A stretch of DNA of 60,660 nucleotides from Gemmatimonadetes bacterium bin94 (GTDB lineage Bacteria; Gemmatimonadota; Gemmatimonadetes; Longimicrobiales; Gaopeijiaceae): positions 1-60,660 of the forward strand of contig MPNE01000025.1 of NCBI GenBank assembly GCA_002238865.1, in the 5' to 3' direction. The position numbers and the translations under genes are program-made. This document shows positions 18,206 through 27,059 of the stretch, one piece after another; position 1 is the first letter of the stretch; every line of letters starts with the position of its first letter. The notes beneath the pieces are model-generated. The model did not search any database. It had not been told where the DNA came from and worked only from the letters and a program-made list of their open reading frames with translations.

Positions 18206-20518
18206 ATGGTGATTGATAGGAAGCCAGGCGCCTCCCCGCATCCCCCCGATCCTGTCCAGGTCATTGCGGACAGCTCGCTCCTGCGCTCCGCGAACCGTTC
18301 CAGCCTGAACGAACTCCGACCGCTTCTGGAATGGGTCGAGCTGGCCGAGGGCCAGGCCTTGTCCCTGACGGGAGCGCACGGTGACGCGCTCTACTTCGTG
18401 GCTGAGGGGCAACTCGAGATTCCCCAAGCCACCGCGGACGGCGACGGCCAGACCCGGGACAGTGCGCCCCCGGTCGTGGCGAGAGTCACCACCGGAGATG
18501 TCGTCGGCGAACTGCAGGCTCCGACGGACGACACCCGTCCGACCACGGCCAGGGCGATCACTCCGACTCGCCTCGTCAGGTTGCCCAGGCAGGGTCTTGA
18601 CCACTATCTCGCCAACCATCCGGGCGTCGCCGGGCAGTTGACGGACATCCTGACGCCCCGGCTCTACCGGCGGCAGATGCTCACGGTGCTGAGGGGCATG
18701 TTTGGCGAGGTGACGCCGGACTTGCTTGCCGACATCGAGCAGCGGGTTACGTGGCACCACATCCCGCGCGAGGGAATCCTCTTCTGGCAGGGTGAATCGT
18801 CGGACAGAGTCTTCGTCGTGATCAGCGGCCGTCTTCAGGTGCTGTCGACATCGGACGCCGGCGCGCAGAAGGTCGTCGAGGAGATCGTGCAGGGGGGTGC
18901 GGTCGGCGAGGCGGGCGTATTCGCGGAGGGCACACAGTCGATGTCCGTGTTCGCGATACGAGATTCGGTCGTCCTGGAGTTCCCGTACGATGACTTTCGC
19001 AAGCTGGCGGGGCGATATCCGAAGCTGAGCGAATGGCTGGCGCGCCGCCTGTCAACGCGCCTGCGAGGCATCGTTCGGGGAACATCGGTCCAGCACCAGT
19101 GCACGAACATCGTGCTCGTCGCGGCCAGCGCTGACGCACCCATGGAGGACTTCGCGCATCGGTTTTGCGAATCCCTGTCCAGGGAAGCGACGTGCCTGCT
19201 CGTCTCCAGCGCGAAGACCGACGACCTTCTGGGTGTCCCCGGAGTCTCGCAGGCGATGGGCGGCAGCCCCGACGATCTCGGCGTGCGGGCATGGCTGGAC
19301 CAGCACGAGACACGCTACAGGTACGTGATCTACCTCGCGGACCGCGACGTCACCAATTGGACCAGGCGCTGCATTCGCCAGGCTGACGAAGTCATCGCTC
19401 TGGGCATCGCCGAAGCCTCTCCGGAGATGACGGCGGTGGAGGCTGCGGTGCTGCGCGAGGAGCAGGTGAGACGAGTCGAAACCCGGAAGTCATTGCTCTT
19501 GCTCCACAAGCCTGACAGGACCATGCCCAGCGACACCGCTCGATGGCTGGAGCCACGCACGGTCAATCGGCACCTTCACCTGCACGACCTGGGCGGGGAG
19601 GAGATCGATCGGATCGTCCGCTACGTCCTGCAGCGCGAACTCGGGCTCGTCCTCAGCGGCGGGGGGGCTCGCGGACTTGCCCACATCGGCGTGTTGCGAG
19701 CGGTTCGCGAGGCCGGCCTTTCCGTCGACTTCATCATTGGGGTCAGCATGGGCGCACTCGTCGGGGGAAGGGAGTCGCTGTCCGGAGATGTCGAGCAGAT
19801 CGTCCCCCGGCTCAAGAAACAGATGACGCGGGCCTTCTCCGACTACACGCTGCCGATCCTGTCCCTTGCCCGCGGCCGCCGGTTCGACCGCTGCCTGGAG
19901 GACCTCTTCGGAGAGACGAGGATCGAGGACCTGTGGACACCGTACCTCTGCGTGTCCAGCAACCTGACCAAAGCCGACACGGTCGTCCATCGCACCGGCC
20001 CCGTGTGGTGGGCGATACGGGCGAGCAGCGGCCTCCCGGGCCTCGTTCCGCCCGTGGTCGATGACGGCGACCTGCTCTATGACGGCGCCCTGATGAACAA
20101 CCTGCCGATCGATATCATGCGCGAGGAAATCCGCAGTGGGCCGGTGATTGCGGTCGATGTCGTGCCGCCGGTGGACCTGGAGCTTCACGCGCCACAACTC
20201 TTCAGCCCATCCGGGTGGCGGCTCGCGCTCAATCGTCTCAATCCCCTCGCCACGCCAATGAGCATTCCGGGCATCGTCGCCATTCTCCAGCGCGCGGGCC
20301 AGCTCCCGAGCCTGCACACTCGTCGGCTACGGTTGGCCGCGGAGCTCGCCGACCTGTATGTCAGGCCCCCCGTGGAGCAATTCAAGATCCTGGATTTCAG
20401 CACGGCGGAAGCGGCGGTCGAGATCGGCTACAACCACGGGGCGACTGCGATCGGCGAATGGCTAACGGCTGGTGGCGGAATCCCGGGACGCGCCGGGAGC
20501 GGGGCAGTGCCCGCCTGA
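18206..20518 (+). CDS. NTE-type patatin phospholipase with two cyclic-nucleotide-binding-like domains
   Basis: A 770-residue protein with the neuropathy-target-esterase layout. Two CNB-like beta domains (about 20-155 and 165-290) precede a Rossmann-like region (300-460) and a patatin domain (from 478). The catalytic dyad is Ser514 in GVSMG and Asp626 in DGA; GGGARG at 485-490 is the oxyanion loop. It should be a lysophospholipase or esterase at the membrane. The second CNB domain has GEAGVFAEGTQSMSVFA where nucleotide binders have an Arg, so this site probably does not bind cAMP; the first keeps a GE...RPTTA pattern. It converges with the acyltransferase gene, 34 bp away. Confidence 0.88.
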   Translation: MVIDRKPGASPHPPDPVQVIADSSLLRSANRSSLNELRPLLEWVELAEGQALSLTGAHGDALYFVAEGQLEIPQATADGDGQTRDSAPPVVARVTTGDVVGELQAPTDDTRPTTARAITPTRLVRLPRQGLDHYLANHPGVAGQLTDILTPRLYRRQMLTVLRGMFGEVTPDLLADIEQRVTWHHIPREGILFWQGESSDRVFVVISGRLQVLSTSDAGAQKVVEEIVQGGAVGEAGVFAEGTQSMSVFAIRDSVVLEFPYDDFRKLAGRYPKLSEWLARRLSTRLRGIVRGTSVQHQCTNIVLVAASADAPMEDFAHRFCESLSREATCLLVSSAKTDDLLGVPGVSQAMGGSPDDLGVRAWLDQHETRYRYVIYLADRDVTNWTRRCIRQADEVIALGIAEASPEMTAVEAAVLREEQVRRVETRKSLLLLHKPDRTMPSDTARWLEPRTVNRHLHLHDLGGEEIDRIVRYVLQRELGLVLSGGGARGLAHIGVLRAVREAGLSVDFIIGVSMGALVGGRESLSGDVEQIVPRLKKQMTRAFSDYTLPILSLARGRRFDRCLEDLFGETRIEDLWTPYLCVSSNLTKADTVVHRTGPVWWAIRASSGLPGLVPPVVDDGDLLYDGALMNNLPIDIMREEIRSGPVIAVDVVPPVDLELHAPQLFSPSGWRLALNRLNPLATPMSIPGIVAILQRAGQLPSLHTRRLRLAAELADLYVRPPVEQFKILDFSTAEAAVEIGYNHGATAIGEWLTAGGGIPGRAGSGAVPA

Positions 20519-20552
20519 CAAGGCGCGAGGTTCTGCGCTCTTCAGTGCCGAC

Positions 20553-22577
20553 TCACGGATCGCCCGACGCGAGGCACTCGTCGAGCGCGCCGGCGAAGTC
20601 CTCCTGGTGCGGGCCTCGGAACATGCCGTGGTGGGTACCGTCCATGATGCGCACCTCAAAGCCTCCACGGGCGATTCTTCGCCAGGCCTTGCCGGGTGTC
20701 GCGAGTTCCAACCGCCGAATCCACGAACTGCGTGCCCGAAAATGGATGAGCCGGCCCGGGAATGGCGCAACGTCATGGTTTCGGATGATGCGGGCATGGG
20801 CGCGCAGGCCTTCATCCATCACTGCGTGCAGAAGGCGCCTGAGCCAGGGGCTGTTCAGGCGGAGCGCCAGACGCGGCAAGCGAACCAGGTTGCAGAATCG
20901 GCAAAGGCCTTCGTACAACATGCCGAACCAGAGCGGGACATGCGGCGCGGAGTCGAGGAGAAGCACGAATTCGACGACTTTTCCCCGATGCATGAACTCG
21001 CGAGCAATCTCGACGGCGATGATACCCGCTGCGGAGTAGCCCGCCAAACGGTATGGACCGTTCGGCTGCCCCTTCTCGATCGCATCGACGTACATGTCCA
21101 CGAGCCAGCGAATCGGCGCTCCCCGGGACCCTGGGACATCCCTTGAACGCGGCGGCTGGAGTCCGTAGACCGGCTGGTCGTCGGACAGCCGCGCAACGAC
21201 CTGCCGAAACCCGAAGAGATCGCCTTCGCCGGCTGGAATGAAGTGCAGCGGCACGCGCGCGCCGCCCGTACGGAAGGGGACCAGCTTCGCATCAGGATCG
21301 GGCGATGCCTCATGGCGGTGCCCGGGCAACCTCGCGTCCACCCATGCCGAGGCCTTGGCGACGGTCAGGTCGGCGGTCATCAGATTCGCCGGCAATCGAG
21401 CCCCGGTCTCCCGTTCGACGGCCTCGACGAACTCGGCAGCCATGAGAGAATCCATCCCGTGATCGCTGATGGGCCGGTGAAGCCGGACTTCGTCTTCGGG
21501 TACCCGGGCGAGCCTGGCCACGCACTCCCGCACGACGGCAACCGTACCCGTCCGAACCGTTTTCTCGGCCTCGGCGGATGACGGGGCCGCGTGCTCCCCC
21601 TCAACGTTCACTGTAGCCGAATCGGCAGCCGAGACACCATCCGAGCCGTCGGGCCCGATGGAGGGAATCCACTTCGCGCTGCGCCTCTGCCGGTGAGTGG
21701 CGCACTGCCGGCCCATGCGCAGCAATGTGGAGGCCGGTCCGATGTTGATGAAGTGGGTCGGCTCCTCGGCAAGAAGGGTGCGCATGCCGTCGAGGAAGCG
21801 TATGGGTCTGGCGAGATGCCGAACCCAATACGAGCCTTCGCGAAGCTCGTCCGACACGCGAGTGCCCGTCAGGCAGGAGATGTAGGGGATTTCAGGCGGG
21901 CTCAATTCCACGGAACGGGCAAGCGCGTGGAGATCGTCGAGGATCGGGTTCATCTGCGGTGAATGGAAGGCGACCGCGACCTTCAGCACCGAGGTACGGA
22001 CACCCCCGGCCTCGAACGTTGCCCGAAGTCTGTCGATTGCCCCCCGTTCGGCAGCCACCACGACGGAAGCGGGTCCATTGACGGCGGCGACACAAGCATC
22101 CGACGAGCCCGCCAGGACACTTTCGACGCTCTCGCGGCTGGCGCCGACCGCCAGCATTCCGCCTCCCGGCGCCAGCGACTGCTGCAGCTTCCCCAGCCTG
22201 GTAACGAGTCTGAGACCGTCCTCCATGCCGAAGACGCCCGCAACGCACGCTGCAGCGTATTCGCCCACGCTATGGCCGATCACGTACGCGGGCCTGACTC
22301 CCCTGGACATCCAAAGCCGTGCCAACGCCCATTCCAGGGAAAAAAAGATGCCGTTGCCGTACTCGACCCGGTGGACCAGCGAGCGTGTTTCCGGGGGTCC
22401 GTAGAGGATGTCCAGGAGGCGGGGCCCGAATTCGTCAGCCAGGACGGCATCGCACTGCCGAAGAGCATCGCGAAACACGGGATGGGCCTCGAAGAGCTCC
22501 TCGCCCATGCCTTCATACTGCGAACCGTGTCCCTCGAACAGGAAAGCGGCGCTGGTGGCCCTCCCGGCGTGTCTCAC
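20553..22577 (-). CDS. stand-alone acyltransferase-ACP-thioesterase (PKS-like) protein
   Basis: A 674-residue three-domain protein. An FabD-type acyltransferase (about 10-300) has Ser103 in GHSVGEY and His205 in VAFHSPQM; the entry motif reads FEGHGSQ instead of the usual FPGQGSQ. An acyl-carrier domain (345-415) carries the phosphopantetheine serine Ser377 in GMDSL. An alpha/beta-hydrolase thioesterase (435-674) has Ser515 in GYSAAG and the likely His in MDGTHHGMF. No ketosynthase, reductase or adenylation domain is encoded here or in any neighbour. GTG 22577 has GGGGAG before it. It could load and release a malonyl-type acyl group for a partner synthase encoded elsewhere, or transfer an acyl chain to a small acceptor. 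Confidence 0.85.
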   Translation of the reverse strand: MRHAGRATSAAFLFEGHGSQYEGMGEELFEAHPVFRDALRQCDAVLADEFGPRLLDILYGPPETRSLVHRVEYGNGIFFSLEWALARLWMSRGVRPAYVIGHSVGEYAAACVAGVFGMEDGLRLVTRLGKLQQSLAPGGGMLAVGASRESVESVLAGSSDACVAAVNGPASVVVAAERGAIDRLRATFEAGGVRTSVLKVAVAFHSPQMNPILDDLHALARSVELSPPEIPYISCLTGTRVSDELREGSYWVRHLARPIRFLDGMRTLLAEEPTHFINIGPASTLLRMGRQCATHRQRRSAKWIPSIGPDGSDGVSAADSATVNVEGEHAAPSSAEAEKTVRTGTVAVVRECVARLARVPEDEVRLHRPISDHGMDSLMAAEFVEAVERETGARLPANLMTADLTVAKASAWVDARLPGHRHEASPDPDAKLVPFRTGGARVPLHFIPAGEGDLFGFRQVVARLSDDQPVYGLQPPRSRDVPGSRGAPIRWLVDMYVDAIEKGQPNGPYRLAGYSAAGIIAVEIAREFMHRGKVVEFVLLLDSAPHVPLWFGMLYEGLCRFCNLVRLPRLALRLNSPWLRRLLHAVMDEGLRAHARIIRNHDVAPFPGRLIHFRARSSWIRRLELATPGKAWRRIARGGFEVRIMDGTHHGMFRGPHQEDFAGALDECLASGDP

Positions 22578-22712
22578 CCGGCACTCCCCTTCCCTCGGTT
22601 GTCCGTCCGACCCGTGTACCCCATCGGCAGACGAATGCCGAATCCTAATAGATTGAACCGGCTACCCACCGCAAGCCCAGCGGCCTCCGGGCTCCTCCAG
22701 CGAGGACCACCG

Positions 22713-23621
22713 TTGCGCAAACCCATCACGAAGCCATTCGTCCACCGTCCGACCCGGCCACGGCTTGCGGCGTGCCTTCTCGCGATTCACGTGTCGCTGG
22801 CCGCGGCGGGGGCAGTCGGGCTGGTCGCGCAAACGCAGGCTCCCGCGACCGCGTGCCCGGCCGACCTGGAACTCCTGATCGAGCGCCCCTACGCGGCGAG
22901 GGCCGGCATCCAGGCGGGTGACGTCATCCAGCTGCGGGCCGCTCCCGGCGCGGAGTCCTGCGGCGCTGTCGTGGCGGGCCTGTTCGAACCGCCCCCCGAT
23001 CCGTCACAGCTGGTCGGCACCCGGCCGCGGGTGCTGTTGCACCTGCCTCACCTGCAGGCACTCGCCGGACGCGACGGCGAGGTGGACTACTTCACCGCCC
23101 TGCTGCGCGCGGGTGTCGACGCGACCGCCGCGGCCCGGAACATGGAACCGCTCCTCGTCGGCACTCAGGTGCTTCCCGCGACCGAGGTCGCCGACCGGGC
23201 CTCGGCGACCTTCCGTGTGGTAAGCCGCTTTCACGGGGCGATCGCGGGCATCACCCTGGTCGCCGGAGGAGTGTTTCTGGCGTGCATCATGGTCCTGAAG
23301 GTGCAGGAACGACGCGCCGCGGTCACGGCTGCGCGGCTGGCGGGCATCCCGCGGCGTATTCTCGTTGGATGGACCGTCGCGGAGGCCGCGCTGCTCTCGG
23401 CGCTGGGTGGGGTCGGCGGGCTGGGCGTCGGCTTTGCCGGCTCGGGGGTCGTGAACGCGTACTACCAGCGTGTGTACGACACGAGCCTGGTCTTCTCGAT
23501 CGTGACGCGTGAGATGGTGGCCCAGGCTCTGGTGCTTGCCGTGGTGCTGGGCCTGGGGGCCGGCGTGGTTGCCGGAATCAGGTTGTTCGCATCCCCCTCG
23601 CTCGAGCCCCGGGGCCCGTAG
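22713..23621 (+). CDS. AttF/AttG-like ABC transporter permease (FtsX family), short form
   Basis: A 302-residue FtsX/MacB-type permease. It has one N-terminal membrane segment (about 15-38), a compact extracytoplasmic domain to about residue 165, then three membrane helices around the FtsX signature (AGGVFLACIMVL, the LAGIPRRILVGW cytoplasmic loop, and ALVLAVVLGLGAG). TTG 22713 is chosen because GAGGA lies seven bases upstream; ATG 22635 in the same frame would add 26 residues. It is followed 12 bp later by a second permease and then by the ATPase, giving a heterodimeric ABC transporter. The system works from substrate taken out of the membrane rather than by an importer mechanism, as known for MacB/Lol relatives. 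Confidence 0.75.
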   Translation: MRKPITKPFVHRPTRPRLAACLLAIHVSLAAAGAVGLVAQTQAPATACPADLELLIERPYAARAGIQAGDVIQLRAAPGAESCGAVVAGLFEPPPDPSQLVGTRPRVLLHLPHLQALAGRDGEVDYFTALLRAGVDATAAARNMEPLLVGTQVLPATEVADRASATFRVVSRFHGAIAGITLVAGGVFLACIMVLKVQERRAAVTAARLAGIPRRILVGWTVAEAALLSALGGVGGLGVGFAGSGVVNAYYQRVYDTSLVFSIVTREMVAQALVLAVVLGLGAGVVAGIRLFASPSLEPRGP

Positions 23622-23633
23622 GGCGGCCGCCAG

Positions 23634-24824
23634 ATGCTCGCGCTCAATTCGATCCGCGAACTTCGGCACCGTCCGCTACGGACTCTCCTCACGATGGCCG
23701 GGGTGGCGGTCTCGACGGCAATGCTCGCCGACATGCTCATGCTGGGCGGTGGAATCCAGGAGAGTTTCGGAGACCTGCTGGAGTCCCGAGGCCATGAACT
23801 GCGCCTGTCCCCGAAGGGCACCCTCCCGTTCGACACCGAGGCAACGATTCCGGGGTTCGAGAGCCTGCGCGACAGCATCGATCGCGTGCCCGGGGTGGCG
23901 CGCATTGCCCCGGTGCTGGCGATGTCGGTGACCGCGGAAGTGCTTGACGGTGACCCCGAGGGTGGCTCGGGCGAGGCCCAAACGCTGGCGCTGGGCATGG
24001 AGCCCGGCGACGCCAGCCTCTATCGCCTCGTCGACGGCGACCTTCCCGGGCCCGGCGAGGTCCTGACCGACGCCGGCCTGGGCGAACGGTTGGGGGTGGG
24101 ACCGGGCGGTCGTCTGCGGCTCAGCACCGCAAGCGGACTCCGGGCGTGGGGGCGCTCGGTCACGGTGCGGGTGTCCGGAACGGGCGACTTCGTCTTCGCA
24201 ACCGCACGGGACCGGCCCCTGACCGTGCCCTTGAGTGACCTTCAGGCACTCTCCGCGCTGGAGGATCAGGTCTCCTTCGCGATGATCCGGATTCTCGAAG
24301 GGGAAGATCCGGACTCCGTGCGGGATCGGATCGCTGCCACCGTCCAGAGGGCCGAGGTCGTGACCCTCGCGGGCGTGACCGAGAAGTTGGACGAACGGTT
24401 GTCCTACTTCACGCAGCTGGCGGTGATTCTGGGGAGCGTCAGCCTGTTCGTGGCCGCCCTCCTCATAGGGACGATCACCGCCGTCTCGGTGAGCGAGAGA
24501 CTCGGCATCATCGCGGCACTCCGGGCCATAGGCGTCTCGCGCCGAAGGATCGTCGGGGATCTTACGGCCGAAAGCGCAATTCTGTGCGCCGTGGGTGGCG
24601 GAATTGGCGTCGCCCTTTCGCTCGTGGTCGCCCGCTACCTCGAGTCCATCCTCGCCACCTTCCCCGGGCTGCCTGCCGCTGTTCGCTTCTTCGTCCTGCG
24701 CCCGGAAAGCCTGGCTACCGCGTTCGCGCTCGTGGTCGCATCGGGCGCCGTGGCCGGACTGGTTCCGGCTCTGAACGCAACCCGGCTCGAGGTCACCGCG
24801 CTGCTGCACAGGGAGGAGCCGTGA
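23634..24824 (+). CDS. ABC transporter permease, FtsX/MacB family
   Basis: A 396-residue permease of the canonical FtsX layout: membrane helix 1 at about 18-40, a MacB-like periplasmic domain to about 255, then three helices (from FTQLAVILGSVSLFVAALLIGTI). The conserved cytoplasmic coupling loop reads IIAALRAIGVSRRRIVGDL, and the protein ends in the usual LVPALNATRLEVTALLH segment. It pairs with the preceding permease and the ATPase that begins by overlapping its stop (GTGA). Substrate unknown; relatives move lipoproteins, macrolides or peptides or transmit a mechanical signal. Confidence 0.85.
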   Translation: MLALNSIRELRHRPLRTLLTMAGVAVSTAMLADMLMLGGGIQESFGDLLESRGHELRLSPKGTLPFDTEATIPGFESLRDSIDRVPGVARIAPVLAMSVTAEVLDGDPEGGSGEAQTLALGMEPGDASLYRLVDGDLPGPGEVLTDAGLGERLGVGPGGRLRLSTASGLRAWGRSVTVRVSGTGDFVFATARDRPLTVPLSDLQALSALEDQVSFAMIRILEGEDPDSVRDRIAATVQRAEVVTLAGVTEKLDERLSYFTQLAVILGSVSLFVAALLIGTITAVSVSERLGIIAALRAIGVSRRRIVGDLTAESAILCAVGGGIGVALSLVVARYLESILATFPGLPAAVRFFVLRPESLATAFALVVASGAVAGLVPALNATRLEVTALLHREEP

Positions 24825-25495
24825 ACCCGGACGTCGTCCGGGCGCGGCGCGTAACCCGCGACTACCGCCAGGGCCGAACCCTCATCCGCGCGCTCCGGGG
24901 CGTCTCGCTCGCGGTGCGGAAGGGCGATTTCCTGGCCGTAACCGGACCGAGCGGGTCGGGGAAGTCCACCTTGCTGCACCTCCTTGGCGGCGTGGATGTC
25001 CCCACGGCCGGAGAGGTGCACTTTCTGGGCCGTAGTCTGGCGAGTCTCTCGGTCGAGGAGCGGGCCGCGCTCCGCCTGCGCGAGGTGGGACTCGTCTTCC
25101 AGCGGTTCCACCTGCTCCCCATGCTCAGCGCGATCGAGAACGTGGAGCTTCCCCTCGCGGGAGCGCGGGTCCCGCGCCGGGAGCGCCGTGAGCGGGCCGC
25201 CGCAGTGCTCGAACGGGTCGGCCTGGCGGACCGGCTGAGGCACAGGCCGAGCGAGCTGTCCGGCGGCCAGCTCCAGCGCGTGGCGATCGCACGGGCCCTG
25301 GCAAACGACCCCGTGCTGGTTCTTGCCGACGAGCCCACCGGCGAGCTCGACCGCGCGACGTCCCGGCAGATCCTGGCGCTCTTCCGGGAACTCAACGCCG
25401 CCGGGACCACCCTCGTCGTCGCAACACACGACCTCGAGTTCGCGGCCGGGGCGCACCGGCGCATCGAAGTCGTGGACGGGCGCATCGGATCATGA
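24821..25495 (+). CDS. ABC transporter ATPase, MacB/LolD/AttE type
   Basis: A 224-residue ATPase with Walker A GPSGSGKST, Q-loop FQRFHLLPMLS, signature LSGGQLQRVAIARAL, Walker B VLVLADEPTGELD and H-loop THD. The family drives FtsX-fold permeases. GTG 24821 overlaps the stop of the permease gene, and its own TGA overlaps the ATG of the lipocalin-like gene, so the four genes form one tightly coupled operon. Intact and full length. Confidence 0.92.
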   Translation: MNPDVVRARRVTRDYRQGRTLIRALRGVSLAVRKGDFLAVTGPSGSGKSTLLHLLGGVDVPTAGEVHFLGRSLASLSVEERAALRLREVGLVFQRFHLLPMLSAIENVELPLAGARVPRRERRERAAAVLERVGLADRLRHRPSELSGGQLQRVAIARALANDPVLVLADEPTGELDRATSRQILALFRELNAAGTTLVVATHDLEFAAGAHRRIEVVDGRIGS

Positions 25496-26976
25496 TCGCG
25501 CGACTCGTGTGGGCCTCGTTCCGCCAGCGGCCCGGGCGCAGCCTGCTGCTTCTGAGCGGTTACGCGCTCGGCGTCGGCGTTACGATCGTCCTGCTCTCGG
25601 TCGGCGGCGCGCTCGTCGAGCAGGCGCAAGACAAGGAACTCGTGGGCGGCGGCGACCTCGTCGTCCTGCCCGCCGGGATCGACCTGGAAACGCTCAAGAC
25701 CGGCGGGGCCAGCTCCATGTATTTCTCCATCGAGCAGGCGTCCCTCATGTACCGGGAGGTGCTTGCAGGCTCGCGATTTCAGGACCGCGTGGCGGCGGCC
25801 GTCCCATGGATCGACGACGAGCTTCTCTACATCGAGGCCGACTCCGGGCTGGTTCCGGTGTCCGCGGCGGGCACCATCCCCAGCCTCGCCGAACGGCTCG
25901 ACGTCGCGCCGGCACTGATCGCGGGAACGTGGGCCGATCTCGTGGCGGATCGCCGCTGGCGTGATCCCACGGACGCCGAACTGTACCGTGCTCTCGACGC
26001 TCTCCACATGCCGCGCGGATCCGCCGCGCGCGACTCCACCTGGGCCGAGTGGCACTACTTCAACGTGCTGCTTCCCGATACGGGGTGGCTGTACCTGACC
26101 TACATGATTGCCGGCGAGATCCCGGACGGCCGCTGGGGAGGCCGCATGCTGGCCACACTCGTACAGCCCGGCAGAGCGGAGCGCACCTTTCTGGCAGAGG
26201 TCGGGCAGGACGAGGTCGACTTCGTCGAGGGTCAGCCGGAGCTGAGGATCGGCCCGTCGAGCGTCACGTTGGAGTCCGACGGCAGCTACAGGCTGGTCGC
26301 ACGCATCCCGTCCGGGACAGGGGGCTTGCCGCTGAACCTCGACCTCACGGTTTCCGCGCGTTCACGCCGCTACCTCCCTCCGGTCGACATCAGCGGCGAA
26401 GGGTTGGTCTCGGGCTACACCGTTCCCCTCCTCGACGCGGGCGCCGCCGGGCAGCTGTGCGAGGGTTCCCGCTGTCAGGCACTCGATGGGGCCCGCACCT
26501 ACCACGATCACAACTGGGGGACCTGGTCGGGCGTCACCTGGGACTGGGGCCAGGCGCTCGTCGGCGGCTACTCGGTGCTGTACGGGGGAGTGTCGTCACA
26601 CGCAGGGCTTGACGCGGACGGGGAACCGGCGGGTGACGACCGGGCCGGAGGTGCCGCGGGGCCCCGCATCCTGTACCTCGCCGACGACAACGGTTACGCG
26701 GGCATCTTCCCGATCCGGCGACTCACCACGCAGTGGCCGGACGGCGACAGACAGGCCGCGCCGGAATCGATTTCGATCCTCGCCACCAGCGGCACCGATT
26801 CGCTGGAGCTCACCGTGACGGTGGGCCACACCCGCGCCACCCCCGTACCGGTCGGGATCAACAGTCCCACGGCGCTCTTTTTCCAGATGCGCGGCGCCGC
26901 AACTCTGGAGGGACGGTTGCGCGGCTCGCTGGTCAGCGCGACCGGAGACGGATTCTTCGAGACCTGGACGCGGTGA
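25492..26976 (+). CDS. AttH/CrtC-like lipocalin protein with FtsX-like N-terminal membrane anchor
   Basis: A 494-residue protein. The first 90 residues look like the start of an FtsX permease (SFRQRPGRSLLLLSGYALGVG, one membrane helix, then GGGDLVVLPAGIDLETL), without the later permease helices. The rest is an AttH/carotenoid-hydratase-like double lipocalin; the hallmark YHDHNWGTW with WDWGQA is near residue 340. In AttEFGH systems AttH is a separate secreted protein working with the ABC transporter, so this looks like an AttH tethered to the membrane by a permease-derived anchor. It overlaps the ATPase gene (ATGA) and ends the operon. CrtC-like domains hydrate or bind hydrophobic, isoprenoid-like molecules; the ligand here is unknown. 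Confidence 0.75.
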   Translation: MIARLVWASFRQRPGRSLLLLSGYALGVGVTIVLLSVGGALVEQAQDKELVGGGDLVVLPAGIDLETLKTGGASSMYFSIEQASLMYREVLAGSRFQDRVAAAVPWIDDELLYIEADSGLVPVSAAGTIPSLAERLDVAPALIAGTWADLVADRRWRDPTDAELYRALDALHMPRGSAARDSTWAEWHYFNVLLPDTGWLYLTYMIAGEIPDGRWGGRMLATLVQPGRAERTFLAEVGQDEVDFVEGQPELRIGPSSVTLESDGSYRLVARIPSGTGGLPLNLDLTVSARSRRYLPPVDISGEGLVSGYTVPLLDAGAAGQLCEGSRCQALDGARTYHDHNWGTWSGVTWDWGQALVGGYSVLYGGVSSHAGLDADGEPAGDDRAGGAAGPRILYLADDNGYAGIFPIRRLTTQWPDGDRQAAPESISILATSGTDSLELTVTVGHTRATPVPVGINSPTALFFQMRGAATLEGRLRGSLVSATGDGFFETWTR

Positions 26977-27059
26977 TTCGCTGCTGTCCTCATGCGTCGT
27001 CACACCCGATATTGGACGTCGTTCACCCCTGATCATCGTGACCCCCCGCCCAGCACCCC

